Shown here: positions 9,136-17,127 of the stretch, one piece after another
Numbering within the stretch: the first letter of the stretch is position 1
Layout of the letters: the number at the start of each line of letters is the position of its first letter
From: Clavibacter michiganensis
Lineage (GTDB): Bacteria; Actinomycetota; Actinomycetes; Actinomycetales; Microbacteriaceae
Assembly: GCF_016907085.1 (NCBI RefSeq)
Contig: NZ_JAFBBJ010000001.1
Coordinates: 372,001 to 436,000 of the forward strand
Length of the DNA: 64,000 nucleotides
Direction: 5' to 3'
Made by a program: the position numbers and the translations under genes
The notes under the pieces: model-generated
Database searches by the model: none
What the model was told of the DNA's origin: nothing
What the model saw: the letters and a program-made list of their open reading frames with translations, nothing else

Positions 9136-10198
9136 CGCGACCGCGCGCCCGACCCTCGCACCCGCCGCATCGCCGCCCGACCCGGACGCCGGGGAGCGGC
9201 GCCGCATCGTCGTCCTCGGCGCCGGCAGCTGGGGCACCACGTTCGCCAAGGTGATGGCCGACGGCGGCGCCGACGTCGTCATGTGGGCCCGGCGGCCCGA
9301 GCTCGCCCGGGAGATCACCGAGGCCAAGCGCAACAGCGACTACCTGCCGGGGATCAACCTGCCGCAGCGGCTCACCGCCGACCCGTCGCTCGCGCGCGTG
9401 CTCGCGGGCGCCACGGACGTGTTCGTGTCCGTGCCGAGCCAGACCCTGCGCGCCAACCTCGAGGCGGCGCGTGACCTCATCCCGTCCGACGCCGTGGTCG
9501 TGAGCCTCATGAAGGGCGTGGAGAAGGGCACCGGCCTCCGGATGAGCGAGGTGATCGCGGAGGTCCTCGGGATCGGCCCGGAGCGGATCGCCGTGGCGTC
9601 GGGCCCGAACCTCGCGCTCGAGATCGCCCGGGAGCAGCCGACCGCGGTCGTCGTGTCGTCCGCGGACCAGGCGACCGCGGAGCGCGTGGCGAAGATCGCC
9701 CGGAGCTCCTACTTCCGCTCGTTCGTGAACACCGACGTGATCGGGACCGAGTTCGGCGGGGTGCTGAAGAACCTCATCGCGGTCGCGGTGGGGATCGTGG
9801 ACGGCGTCGGCTACGGCGAGAACACGAAGGCGTCGATCATCACGCGCGGCCTCGCCGAGATGACGGCGTTCTCCGTGGCGTACGGCGCGCGCGCCGAGAC
9901 GCTCGCGGGGCTCGCGGGCCTGGGCGACCTCATCGCGACGTGCGAGTCCTCGCTGTCCCGCAACAACACCGCGGGCCGCCTGCTCGGCCAGGGCTACAGC
10001 TTCACCGACGTCGTGAAGAGCATGCAGCAGACGGCCGAGGGGCTCTCCTCCGTCGCGCCCGTGCTCGAGCTCGCCCGTCAGCGCGGCGTGCTCATGCCGA
10101 TCGTCGAGCAGGTGTCGCAGGTGCTGGCGGGCACGCTGTCACCGCGCGACATCGCGCCCCATCTGACCACCGACGACGACACACCCCAGGGGGAGTGA
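9128..10198 (+). CDS. gpsA: NAD(P)H-dependent glycerol-3-phosphate dehydrogenase
   Basis: Reduces dihydroxyacetone phosphate to sn-glycerol 3-phosphate, the backbone for phospholipids. The Rossmann motif GAGSWGTTFAK begins at residue 32, and the catalytic lysine lies in GVLKNLIAVAVGI near 208. The predicted 356 residues use a TTG start at 9128 behind GAAGGAG. The first 25 residues are a proline- and alanine-rich extension not found in most GpsA proteins, so a later start is possible though no better one is in frame. Confidence 0.93.
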   Translation: MSDATARPTLAPAASPPDPDAGERRRIVVLGAGSWGTTFAKVMADGGADVVMWARRPELAREITEAKRNSDYLPGINLPQRLTADPSLARVLAGATDVFVSVPSQTLRANLEAARDLIPSDAVVVSLMKGVEKGTGLRMSEVIAEVLGIGPERIAVASGPNLALEIAREQPTAVVVSSADQATAERVAKIARSSYFRSFVNTDVIGTEFGGVLKNLIAVAVGIVDGVGYGENTKASIITRGLAEMTAFSVAYGARAETLAGLAGLGDLIATCESSLSRNNTAGRLLGQGYSFTDVVKSMQQTAEGLSSVAPVLELARQRGVLMPIVEQVSQVLAGTLSPRDIAPHLTTDDDTPQGE

Positions 10199-10200
10199 CC

Positions 10201-11310
10201 ATGACCGCACGGATCCGGGTGGTGCTGCTCTTCGGCGGCACCTCCAGCGAGCACTCCATCAGCTGCGCGACCGCGAGCGGCGTGCTGGGCGCCATCGACC
10301 GGGAGCGGTTCGAGGTGATCCCCGTGGGCATCACGCCCGCCGGGGCCTTCACGCTCCAGGAGGACGACGCATCCGCCCTCGCCCTCGACGCTGACGCCCT
10401 GCCCCGGGTGGCCGACAACGGCACGCGCGTGCGCTGGCCCGAGGACGCGGGCAGCCGCGAGCTCACGGTGCGCGAGGCCGACGGCACGGAGCGCTCGCTC
10501 GGCCGGGTCGACCTCGTGTTCCCGATCCTGCACGGCACGCAGGGAGAGGACGGGACCGTGCAGGGCATGCTCGAGCTCGCAGGCCTGCCGTACGTCGGAT
10601 CCGGCGTGCTCGCCTCCGCGCTCGGCATGGACAAGCACTACGCGAAGACCGTCCTGAGCGCCGTGGGCATCGCGGTGGCGCCGTGGATCACGGTCTCGCG
10701 CCACGAGTGGGCCGCCGACGCCGCCGGTGTCCGGGAGCGGGCCGCCGCGCTCGGGCTTCCGGCGTTCGTGAAGCCCGCGCGCGCCGGATCCAGCGTGGGC
10801 GTGAGCCGCGTCGCCGCGGCCGACGGGCTCGACGCCGCCCTCGAGGTCGCCTTCCGGGAGGACGACCGCGTGCTCGTCGAGTCGGGCCTCGTCGGCCGCG
10901 AGGTCGAGTGCGCGATCCTCGACGAGGGCCCGGGCCGCGAGCCCAGCGCCTCCGTCGCGGGCGAGATCGTGGTGTCCGGCCGCGACTTCTACGACTTCGA
11001 CGCGAAGTACCTCGGGGCGGACGGCATCGACCTGGTGTGCCCCGCCGACGTCACCGACGCCGAGCTCGCCGAGCTGCGGGAGCTGTCGATCCGCGCCTTC
11101 CGCGCCGTCGACGGCCGCGGGCTCGCGCGCGTGGACTTCTTCCTCACGGCCGACGGCTTCGTGCTCAACGAGGTCAACACGATGCCGGGCTTCACGCCCA
11201 TCTCGATGTTCCCCGCCTGCTGGGAGGCGTCGGGCCTCGCGTACCCGGACCTCATCTCGCGCCTGCTGGACGTGGCGCTCGCGTGGGAGGCGGATGGCGC
11301 CCGCGCCTGA
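10201..11310 (+). CDS. ddlA: D-alanine--D-alanine ligase
   Basis: ATP-grasp ligase making the D-Ala-D-Ala dipeptide for peptidoglycan. Of its 369 residues, the N-terminal LLFGGTSSEHSIS motif near 10 and ILHGTQGEDGTVQG near 104 are typical. KPARAGSSVGVSR near 193 binds ATP, and NEVNTMPGFT near 324 carries metal ligands. The omega loop FYDFDAKYL has the Tyr and Lys expected of D-Ala rather than D-lactate specificity. It starts 2 nt after gpsA behind GGGGGAG. Confidence 0.95.
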   Translation: MTARIRVVLLFGGTSSEHSISCATASGVLGAIDRERFEVIPVGITPAGAFTLQEDDASALALDADALPRVADNGTRVRWPEDAGSRELTVREADGTERSLGRVDLVFPILHGTQGEDGTVQGMLELAGLPYVGSGVLASALGMDKHYAKTVLSAVGIAVAPWITVSRHEWAADAAGVRERAAALGLPAFVKPARAGSSVGVSRVAAADGLDAALEVAFREDDRVLVESGLVGREVECAILDEGPGREPSASVAGEIVVSGRDFYDFDAKYLGADGIDLVCPADVTDAELAELRELSIRAFRAVDGRGLARVDFFLTADGFVLNEVNTMPGFTPISMFPACWEASGLAYPDLISRLLDVALAWEADGARA

Positions 11311-11336
11311 CGCCGGTCGTCGAGGGCCGATGAGCC

Positions 11337-11342
11337 TAGGCT
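11337..11342 (+). promoter_or_regulatory. Leaderless -10 element (TAGGCT) of the GT2 gene
   Basis: TAGGCT, then 7 nt, then ATG 11350. No ribosome site is visible. Confidence 0.55.
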
Positions 11343-11349
11343 CGGGCGC

Positions 11350-12330
11350 ATGCTCGTAGGACGATCCGTCGCCCGGCCCCGCCTCCATCCCGACGCCCGA
11401 TCCGGCCGGCTCCTGCGGCTCGGGGACCGCGCCCGCGGCGGGCAGACGGCCGCCCGCGCGCCGGCGCCCGTGCGCCCCACCGTCTCCGTCGTCATCCCCG
11501 TGCGCGACGACGCGGGGCACCTGCGCGCGTGCCTCCGGGCCCTCGCCGGGCAGACCGTCGCGCCCGACGAGGTCGTGGTCGTCGACAACGCGTCGCGCGA
11601 CGACAGCGCGGACGTGGCGCGCGGGGCGGGCGCGCGCGTCGTGCACGAGCCCGTGCAGGGGATCCCCGCGGCCGCGTCCGCCGGCTACGACGCCGCGCGC
11701 TCGGAGGTCATCGCCCGGCTCGACGCCGACTGCGTGCCGCCGGCCGACTGGATCGAGCGGCTCGGGGACGTGCTCGCCGCACGTCCCGACGTCGCCGCCG
11801 TCACGGGCGCCGCGCGGTTCGTCGACGGGCCCCGCGCGCTCCGCGGGATCGCGGCGGTCGCCTACCTCGGCGCCTACTTCGCCTCCGTGACGCTCGCGCT
11901 CGGGCACCCGCCGCTGTTCGGATCCAACTTCGCGCTCCGCCGCGACGCCTGGCTCGCCGTGCGCGACGAGGTGCACCGCGAGGGCACGCACCTGCACGAC
12001 GACATCGACCTGTCCGTGCACCTCGGCCCCGAGCGCCGCATCGTCCTCGACCCGCATCTCGGCATGGGGATCAGCATGCGTCCGCTCACCCGGCCGTCGA
12101 CCCTGCCGCTCCGGATGAGCCGCGGCATGGCGTCGCTGACCGTGCACTGGCCGCACGAGCTGCCGTGGCTGCGCTGGTGGCGCACCGGCCGACGGATGAT
12201 CCACGAGCGCGGGGCGCGTCGCACGGCGGTCCCCGGGCGGGAGCGGGCCGTGGGCACGGGATCCGTGCCGACGGGATCGCTGCCGGTCAGCTCCCCGGAG
12301 GCGGCGCGTCGCCCAGGTCCTGCGCGCTGA
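11350..12330 (+). CDS. Glycosyltransferase family 2 protein
   Basis: A GT-A fold glycosyltransferase. After 40 residues, TVSVVIPVRDDAGHLRACL starts the nucleotide-sugar domain; DNAS follows at about 81, LDADCVPP near 126 is the DXD-type metal site, and the GSNFALRR and HDDIDL acceptor-side motifs lie near 196 and 218. It is 326 residues with no transmembrane segment, but an aromatic and basic stretch rich in Trp near 275-290 could bind membrane. Substrate unknown; a cell-envelope polysaccharide role is a guess. Its last 44 bp overlap the opposing DUF3515 gene. Confidence 0.85.
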   Translation: MLVGRSVARPRLHPDARSGRLLRLGDRARGGQTAARAPAPVRPTVSVVIPVRDDAGHLRACLRALAGQTVAPDEVVVVDNASRDDSADVARGAGARVVHEPVQGIPAAASAGYDAARSEVIARLDADCVPPADWIERLGDVLAARPDVAAVTGAARFVDGPRALRGIAAVAYLGAYFASVTLALGHPPLFGSNFALRRDAWLAVRDEVHREGTHLHDDIDLSVHLGPERRIVLDPHLGMGISMRPLTRPSTLPLRMSRGMASLTVHWPHELPWLRWWRTGRRMIHERGARRTAVPGRERAVGTGSVPTGSLPVSSPEAARRPGPAR

Positions 12331-12799
12331 CGCACTTGGCCGTCTGGGGGATGACCGTGACGACGCCGCTGAGGTCGGTGAGCGCGGTGTAGCTGGCCTG
12401 CGTCGAGTCGATGACGACCTCCACGGCGGGCGTGCGGCCGTAGGTCGTGTAGCGAATGTCGGGGGCGCGCGAGTCGTCCTCGACCCAGTCGACGTCGTCG
12501 TAGCTGATGCACGCGTCGGTCGTGGGGCCGGGCGTCGCGACGCCGCAGCGGAGGATCACGGTGCTCTGCGGGTCACCCCACGCGCCGGTGCCCTGCGCGT
12601 CGGTCTCACGCAGGGGCGCGGTGCCGAGCGTCGCGGGGAGGTGGACGACCACGTCGGCGCACAGCGGGTCGGTCGCGCCGGGGGCCGCCTCGAGGGAGAC
12701 CGTGGGGGCGCAGCCGGCGACGGCGAGGGCGATGCCGCATGCGGCGGCCGCGGCGGCGACGGGGCGCAGCAGGGCGCGGGCGGGGCGGCGGGGAGTCAT
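12287..12799 (-). CDS. DUF3515 family lipoprotein
   Basis: Small actinobacterial protein of 170 residues with a lipoprotein signal: basic MTPRRPARALLRP, a hydrophobic core and lipobox VAGC at about 26-29. The mature part has two conserved cysteines (LRCGV and CISYDD) that may form a disulfide. The family is nearly always next to ddl and thiL, as here, but its function is not established. It is convergent with the GT2 gene, with a 44-bp coding overlap, and divergent from thiL. Confidence 0.85.
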   Translation of the reverse strand: MTPRRPARALLRPVAAAAAACGIALAVAGCAPTVSLEAAPGATDPLCADVVVHLPATLGTAPLRETDAQGTGAWGDPQSTVILRCGVATPGPTTDACISYDDVDWVEDDSRAPDIRYTTYGRTPAVEVVIDSTQASYTALTDLSGVVTVIPQTAKCVSAQDLGDAPPPGS

Positions 12800-12810
12800 C
12801 GCGATCAGGC

Positions 12811-12816
12811 TACCGT
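12811..12816 (+). promoter_or_regulatory. Leaderless -10 element (TACCGT) of thiL
   Basis: TACCGT, then 7 nt, then GTG 12824. This spacing supports GTG 12824 over the in-frame GTG at 12815. Confidence 0.55.
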
Positions 12817-12823
12817 GGCAGTC

Positions 12824-13957
12824 GTGACGACTCCTGGGACGCCCTCAGCCGCGGATCCGACCGACGGGGCCAGCGCGCCGGCCGGGGTCGGCGGTGCCGA
12901 CGACGGGGCCACCCTCGGGAGCGCGGGGGAGCTGGCGACCCTGGCGCGGATCCTGCCGCACCTGCCCGCCGCGGACGACGCCGAGGTCGGCCCGGGCGAC
13001 GACTGCGCGGTCGTGCGGGCGCCCGACGGCCGGTTCGTGATCACGACCGACATGATGATCGAGGGCCCGGACTTCCGCCTGGCCTGGTCGACCCCGCACG
13101 ACCTCGGACGCCGCGCGGCCACCTCGAACCTCGCGGACGTCGCCGCCATGGGCGCCCGGCCGACCGCTCTCCTCGTCGCCATCGCGGCGCCCGCCAGCAC
13201 GCCGGTCGCGGACCTCGAGGCCCTCGCCGACGGCCTCCGCGAGGGCTGCCTGCTCCAGGCGCCCGGCTGCGGCGTCGTGGGCGGCGACCTCTCCGTCTCG
13301 GACGCGCTGGTGATCACGATCACGGCCACGGGCGACCTCGAGGGGCGCGACCCCGTGCTGCGCTCGGGCGCGCGACCCGGCGACGTGATCGCGGTGGCCG
13401 GCGCGCTCGGCATGGCCGCGGCCGGGGTCCGCCTCCTGTTCGACCACGCGCGGATCCCGGGCCCCGACGGCGCGCTCGTCCCCGACGCGGCGCTCGCCCG
13501 GGCGCTGCGGGCGGCGCACCCCGCCGCGGTCGAGGCGCAGCTCGCGCCCGTCGCGCCCCTGACGGCCGGCGTCGACGCGGCCCTCGCCGGCGCGACCGCC
13601 ATGCTCGACGTCTCCGACGGGCTCCTGCTCGACCTCGGCCGCCTGGCGCGCGCGAGCGGGGTGGCCGTCGACCTCGGATCGGCCGCCCTCGCCGACGACG
13701 CGCGTCGCGTCGCCGCCGCGCACCCGTCGCTGCAACCCGTGGCGCTCGACCTCGTCCTCACCGGGGGCGAGGACCACGCGCTGGTCGCGGCGTTCCCGGC
13801 GGGCGCGACGCTGCCGGATCCGTTCCGCGCGATCGGCGTGGTCGCGGCCGCAGGGCCGGACGGCCCGGCCGTGACGGTCGACGGCGCGCCCTACTCCGGC
13901 CCGGACACGGCGCTCGGCGGCTGGGACCCGTACGCCGACTGGGACGGGGCGCGCTAG
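12824..13957 (+). CDS. thiL: Thiamine-monophosphate kinase
   Basis: Phosphorylates thiamine monophosphate to the active cofactor thiamine diphosphate. PurM/AIR-synthase fold of 377 residues, with GDDCAVV near 59, TTDMMIEGPDF near 75, GDLSVSDA near 153 and MLDVSDGLLLDL near 262. About 30 residues at the N-terminus (Pro/Ala/Gly-rich) precede the conserved domain. Its TAG stop and the stop of the opposing rsmD share the same CTAG. Confidence 0.93.
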   Translation: MTTPGTPSAADPTDGASAPAGVGGADDGATLGSAGELATLARILPHLPAADDAEVGPGDDCAVVRAPDGRFVITTDMMIEGPDFRLAWSTPHDLGRRAATSNLADVAAMGARPTALLVAIAAPASTPVADLEALADGLREGCLLQAPGCGVVGGDLSVSDALVITITATGDLEGRDPVLRSGARPGDVIAVAGALGMAAAGVRLLFDHARIPGPDGALVPDAALARALRAAHPAAVEAQLAPVAPLTAGVDAALAGATAMLDVSDGLLLDLGRLARASGVAVDLGSAALADDARRVAAAHPSLQPVALDLVLTGGEDHALVAAFPAGATLPDPFRAIGVVAAAGPDGPAVTVDGAPYSGPDTALGGWDPYADWDGAR

Positions 13958-14556
13958 GGCGCGGGCTCGTCCGCGTCGTCATCGTCGGGCGTCTCGGCGA
14001 CCGCCCACCACACGACCGTGTCGCCGTACACCTTCCTGCGGTCGAGCGCGATCCCCGCGGGCCACGCCGGTTCGGCGGAGCGCGCGCTGCGCTCGACCAT
14101 GACCACGGCGCCGTCGACGAGCCGCGGCACGAGCGCGGCCAGCTCCTCCGCGAGCTCCGCGTCGCCGACCTCGTAGGGCGGATCCAGGAACGCGACGTCG
14201 TACGCGCCGCGGTCGCCCGCGAGGAACGCGCGCACGCTCTGGGCTGCCACGCGGATCCGCGGCACGGAGGCGGGCGGGGCCGCGCGCTCGACGATCCCCG
14301 CGTTCGACCGGCAGACGGCGGCCGCGGGCACCGCGCGCTCCACGAGGACGACCTCGCACGCGCCGCGGCTGGCGGCCTCGAGGCCGAGCGCCCCGGATCC
14401 GGCGTACAGGTCGAGGACGCGCGCGCCGTCGAGCGCGTCCCGGGCCTCGAGCCCGGAGAACAGGGCCTCGCGCACGCGGTCGCTCGTGGGGCGCGTGCCC
14501 GTCCGGGGCACGCGGAGGACCAGGGAGCCGGCGAACCCGGCGACGATGCGGGTCAC
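13954..14556 (-). CDS. rsmD: 16S rRNA (guanine(966)-N(2))-methyltransferase
   Basis: SAM-dependent methyltransferase acting on 16S rRNA G966 in the 30S subunit. Motifs in 200 residues: TRIVAGFAGS at the start, TSDRVREALFSGLE near 26, the SAM site LDLYAGSGALGLEA near 47, and the catalytic LDPPYE near 120. GTG 14556 is chosen because homologues begin TRIIAG; in-frame starts further up (14628) would add 24 non-conserved residues. In relatives rsmD is beside coaD; here the MoxR operon and recG lie between them. Confidence 0.92.
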   Translation of the reverse strand: MTRIVAGFAGSLVLRVPRTGTRPTSDRVREALFSGLEARDALDGARVLDLYAGSGALGLEAASRGACEVVLVERAVPAAAVCRSNAGIVERAAPPASVPRIRVAAQSVRAFLAGDRGAYDVAFLDPPYEVGDAELAEELAALVPRLVDGAVVMVERSARSAEPAWPAGIALDRRKVYGDTVVWWAVAETPDDDDADEPAP

Positions 14557-14614
14557 GACGGACGCCCGGCGGGTCGCGGGACGGCGGCGTTCGGAGCGGG
14601 GTGCACGGGCGACC

Positions 14615-14620
14615 ACGCTA
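14615..14620 (-). promoter_or_regulatory. -10 element of rsmD (TAGCGT)
   Basis: TAGCGT on the minus strand, about 58 nt before GTG 14556. Confidence 0.35.
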
Positions 14621-14671
14621 CCCGGCATGTCCGCCCCCGGAGGCGGGCCGGACGCTCCCGGATCCCTGACG

Positions 14672-14677
14672 TATGCT
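14672..14677 (+). promoter_or_regulatory. -10 element of the moxR operon (TATGCT)
   Basis: TATGCT with a predicted start near 14684 and GGAGG at 14698-14702 as ribosome site. It is divergent from the rsmD promoter 52 bp away. Confidence 0.45.
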
Positions 14678-14708
14678 GCCAAGACGCCCACGACGCTGGA
14701 GGACCTCC

Positions 14709-15794
14709 GTGACGAGTCCCGAGTCCGAGTCCGTCCCCCTGCACGCCGGGTCGGCACAGCCCCCCGCCCGCATCCGCGCCGCCGCGCGTCAGGCCGACCG
14801 CACCCACGGCGCGCCCGCCATGCCGCTGGAGGAGGTGCGCCGGCTCGCCGACCTCATCCTCGCGAACATCGACTCCGTCATGTCCGGCAAGCACGACGCC
14901 ACCCGCATGGCGCTCACCGTGTTCCTCTCCGGCGGCCACCTCCTCATCGAGGACGTGCCCGGCGTCGGCAAGACCATGCTCGCCAAGGCGCTCGCGCGCA
15001 GCGTCGACTGCACCGTGAACCGGATCCAGTTCACGCCCGACCTGCTGCCCTCGGACGTCACGGGCGTCTCCGTCTACAGCCAGGCCGACCACCGCTTCGA
15101 GTTCCAGCCGGGCGCCGTGTTCGCCAACATCGTCATCGGCGACGAGATCAACCGCGCGAGCCCCAAGACGCAGTCGGCGCTCCTGGAGTGCATGGAGGAG
15201 GGGCAGGTCACGGTCGACGGCGTCACGCATCCGCTGCAGCAGCCCTTCACCGTGGTCGCGACGCAGAACCCGGTCGAGATGGAGGGCACGTACGCGCTCC
15301 CCGAGGCGCAGCGCGACCGCTTCATGGCACGTATCTCGATGGGCTACCCCGACGCCTCCGCGGAGCTCGCCATGCTCCGCTCGCGCGACACCGTGAGCCC
15401 GCTCGACGAGCTGCGGCCCGTGGTCGACGCGGAGGACCTCGACGCGATGATGCACGCGGCCCGCGGCGTCTACGTGTCCGACCCCGTGTCGCGCTACGCC
15501 GTCGCGATCGTGCAGGCCACGCGCGGCCACGAGGACATCCGCCTCGGCGCGAGCCCCCGCGCCACGCTGCAGCTCATCCGGGCCGCCAAGACGCGGGCGG
15601 CGCTCGACGGGCGCGACTTCGTGCTGCCCGACGACGTCGACGCCCTCGCCGCGCCCGTGCTCGCGCACCGGCTCGTCGCGACCGGCCGGGCGCTGGGCCA
15701 GCGCGGTAGCGGCCAGGCCGCCGTGGTCGAGATCCTCGAGCGCATCGTCTCCTCGACCGCCGTGCCGCTGAGCGCCGCCGGACGGACGCGCTGA
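14709..15794 (+). CDS. MoxR family AAA+ ATPase
   Basis: AAA+ chaperone-like ATPase of 361 residues. Walker A GVGKT near 91, Walker B VIGDEINRASPKTQSALLE near 150, sensor ATQNPVEMEGTYALPEAQRDRF near 190. MoxR proteins usually work with a DUF58/VWA protein on assembly or metal insertion in envelope or secreted complexes. That is the arrangement here: a DUF58 protein follows by 4 nt, then a membrane transglutaminase. Start GTG 14709 is fixed by GGAGG. Confidence 0.9.
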   Translation: MTSPESESVPLHAGSAQPPARIRAAARQADRTHGAPAMPLEEVRRLADLILANIDSVMSGKHDATRMALTVFLSGGHLLIEDVPGVGKTMLAKALARSVDCTVNRIQFTPDLLPSDVTGVSVYSQADHRFEFQPGAVFANIVIGDEINRASPKTQSALLECMEEGQVTVDGVTHPLQQPFTVVATQNPVEMEGTYALPEAQRDRFMARISMGYPDASAELAMLRSRDTVSPLDELRPVVDAEDLDAMMHAARGVYVSDPVSRYAVAIVQATRGHEDIRLGASPRATLQLIRAAKTRAALDGRDFVLPDDVDALAAPVLAHRLVATGRALGQRGSGQAAVVEILERIVSSTAVPLSAAGRTR

Positions 15795-15798
15795 CCCC

Positions 15799-17127
15799 GT
15801 GCCGCCGCTCGCGCGCCTGATGCGCCGGATCGGCATCGAGGCCGTCCCGCACCCGACCCTCCGCGGGATCGCCCTGCTCGCCGCCGGGGTGGCCGCCTTC
15901 GCGGGCGCGTTCATCGCGGGGCGACGCGAGTTCGTCTTCATCGGCGTCGCTCTCCTCGCGCTCCCGCTGCTCGCCGCCGCCTGGCTCGTGATCGCGCGGG
16001 TGCGGCTGCACGTGGAGCGCACCTTCACGTCCGCGGTCGTCGAGTCGGGCACGGCGACGACCGTGACCGTGTCCGTCGCGAACGCCGGCACCATGCCGAC
16101 GCCCCGCTCCTGGGCGCTCGACCTCGTGCCCGGATCCGACGGCGCCACGCCTCCCGCCGAGCTGCCGTCGATGCGCGGGCTCGCGCGCGGATCCCGCCGA
16201 TCCACCGCCCGGCCCGTCCTCCGCTACGACCTCACGCCCGAGCGCCGCGGCGTTCACGAGGTGGGCCCGCTCGCCGTCGAGGAGCACGACCCGTTCCGCC
16301 TGATGGGGCTGCGGCACGTCGCGGGCGGCACCTCGCGCCTCGTCGTGACCCCGCGCCTCGCCGACCTCGAGGCCGAGCCGGGCGGGCAGGTCTCGTCCGA
16401 GGGCGAATCCGAGCGCGTGCAGCGCCGCGCCGACGGCGGCGAGGACGACCTCGGCACGCGTGAGTACCGGGCGGGGGATCCGCTCCGCCGCGTCCACTGG
16501 CGCGCGACCGCCCGGCACGGTGAGCTCATGGTGCGGCAGGAGGAGCAGCGGTCGAGCCCGCGCTCGCTCGTGCTCCTCGACACCCGCGCGGCCGGCTTCC
16601 CGCAGCACGCGGACGACGACGGGGACGGCGACCGCGCCTTCGAGCGCGCGGTCGCGTTCGCGGCGTCGGTGGGCGTCCACCTGCAGCGCGGTGGGTACGC
16701 GGTGCACCTCATCGAGACGGCCGAGGGATCCGACCGCCAGGCCCCCGTCGCCGCCCGCCCCGGCGACGCCGCGGCCGAGGGCGACCTGCTCCTGCATCTC
16801 GCCGAGGTGCGGCCGGCGGCGGTCGACCCCGACCGCGACGGCGTGCAGGAGGCCCTGGCCGACCTGCGCCGCAGCCGTCGCGCGGTCCCCATCCACGCCG
16901 TCCTCGGCCACCTCGACGAGCACGAGGCGCGGCGGCTCGCGGGCTTCGGCGCCGCGTGCCGCCCCGCGGTCGCGTTCCTGGCGCACGCGGGCCGTGTCGA
17001 CGGCCGCGACGATCGAGAGGCCCTGCGGATCCTGCGCGAGGCCGGCTGGCGCACGGTGGTCCTCGACGAGGGCACCCGACCCGCCGACGCCTGGCGCGCC
17101 GCCCGCACCGAGGAGATGGCGCGATGA
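15799..17127 (+). CDS. DUF58 domain-containing membrane protein
   Basis: 442 residues with two adjacent membrane helices (about 22-40 and 46-66), a beta-rich region, and the DUF58 signature REYRAGDPLRRVHWRATARHGELMVRQEE near 230-255. The last 180 residues resemble a VWA-like fold (SLVLLDTRAAG). DUF58 partners of MoxR ATPases are thought to be the client or adaptor. It overlaps the next gene by 4 bp, so the three genes form one operon. Function is inferred from context only. Confidence 0.85.
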   Translation: MPPLARLMRRIGIEAVPHPTLRGIALLAAGVAAFAGAFIAGRREFVFIGVALLALPLLAAAWLVIARVRLHVERTFTSAVVESGTATTVTVSVANAGTMPTPRSWALDLVPGSDGATPPAELPSMRGLARGSRRSTARPVLRYDLTPERRGVHEVGPLAVEEHDPFRLMGLRHVAGGTSRLVVTPRLADLEAEPGGQVSSEGESERVQRRADGGEDDLGTREYRAGDPLRRVHWRATARHGELMVRQEEQRSSPRSLVLLDTRAAGFPQHADDDGDGDRAFERAVAFAASVGVHLQRGGYAVHLIETAEGSDRQAPVAARPGDAAAEGDLLLHLAEVRPAAVDPDRDGVQEALADLRRSRRAVPIHAVLGHLDEHEARRLAGFGAACRPAVAFLAHAGRVDGRDDREALRILREAGWRTVVLDEGTRPADAWRAARTEEMAR

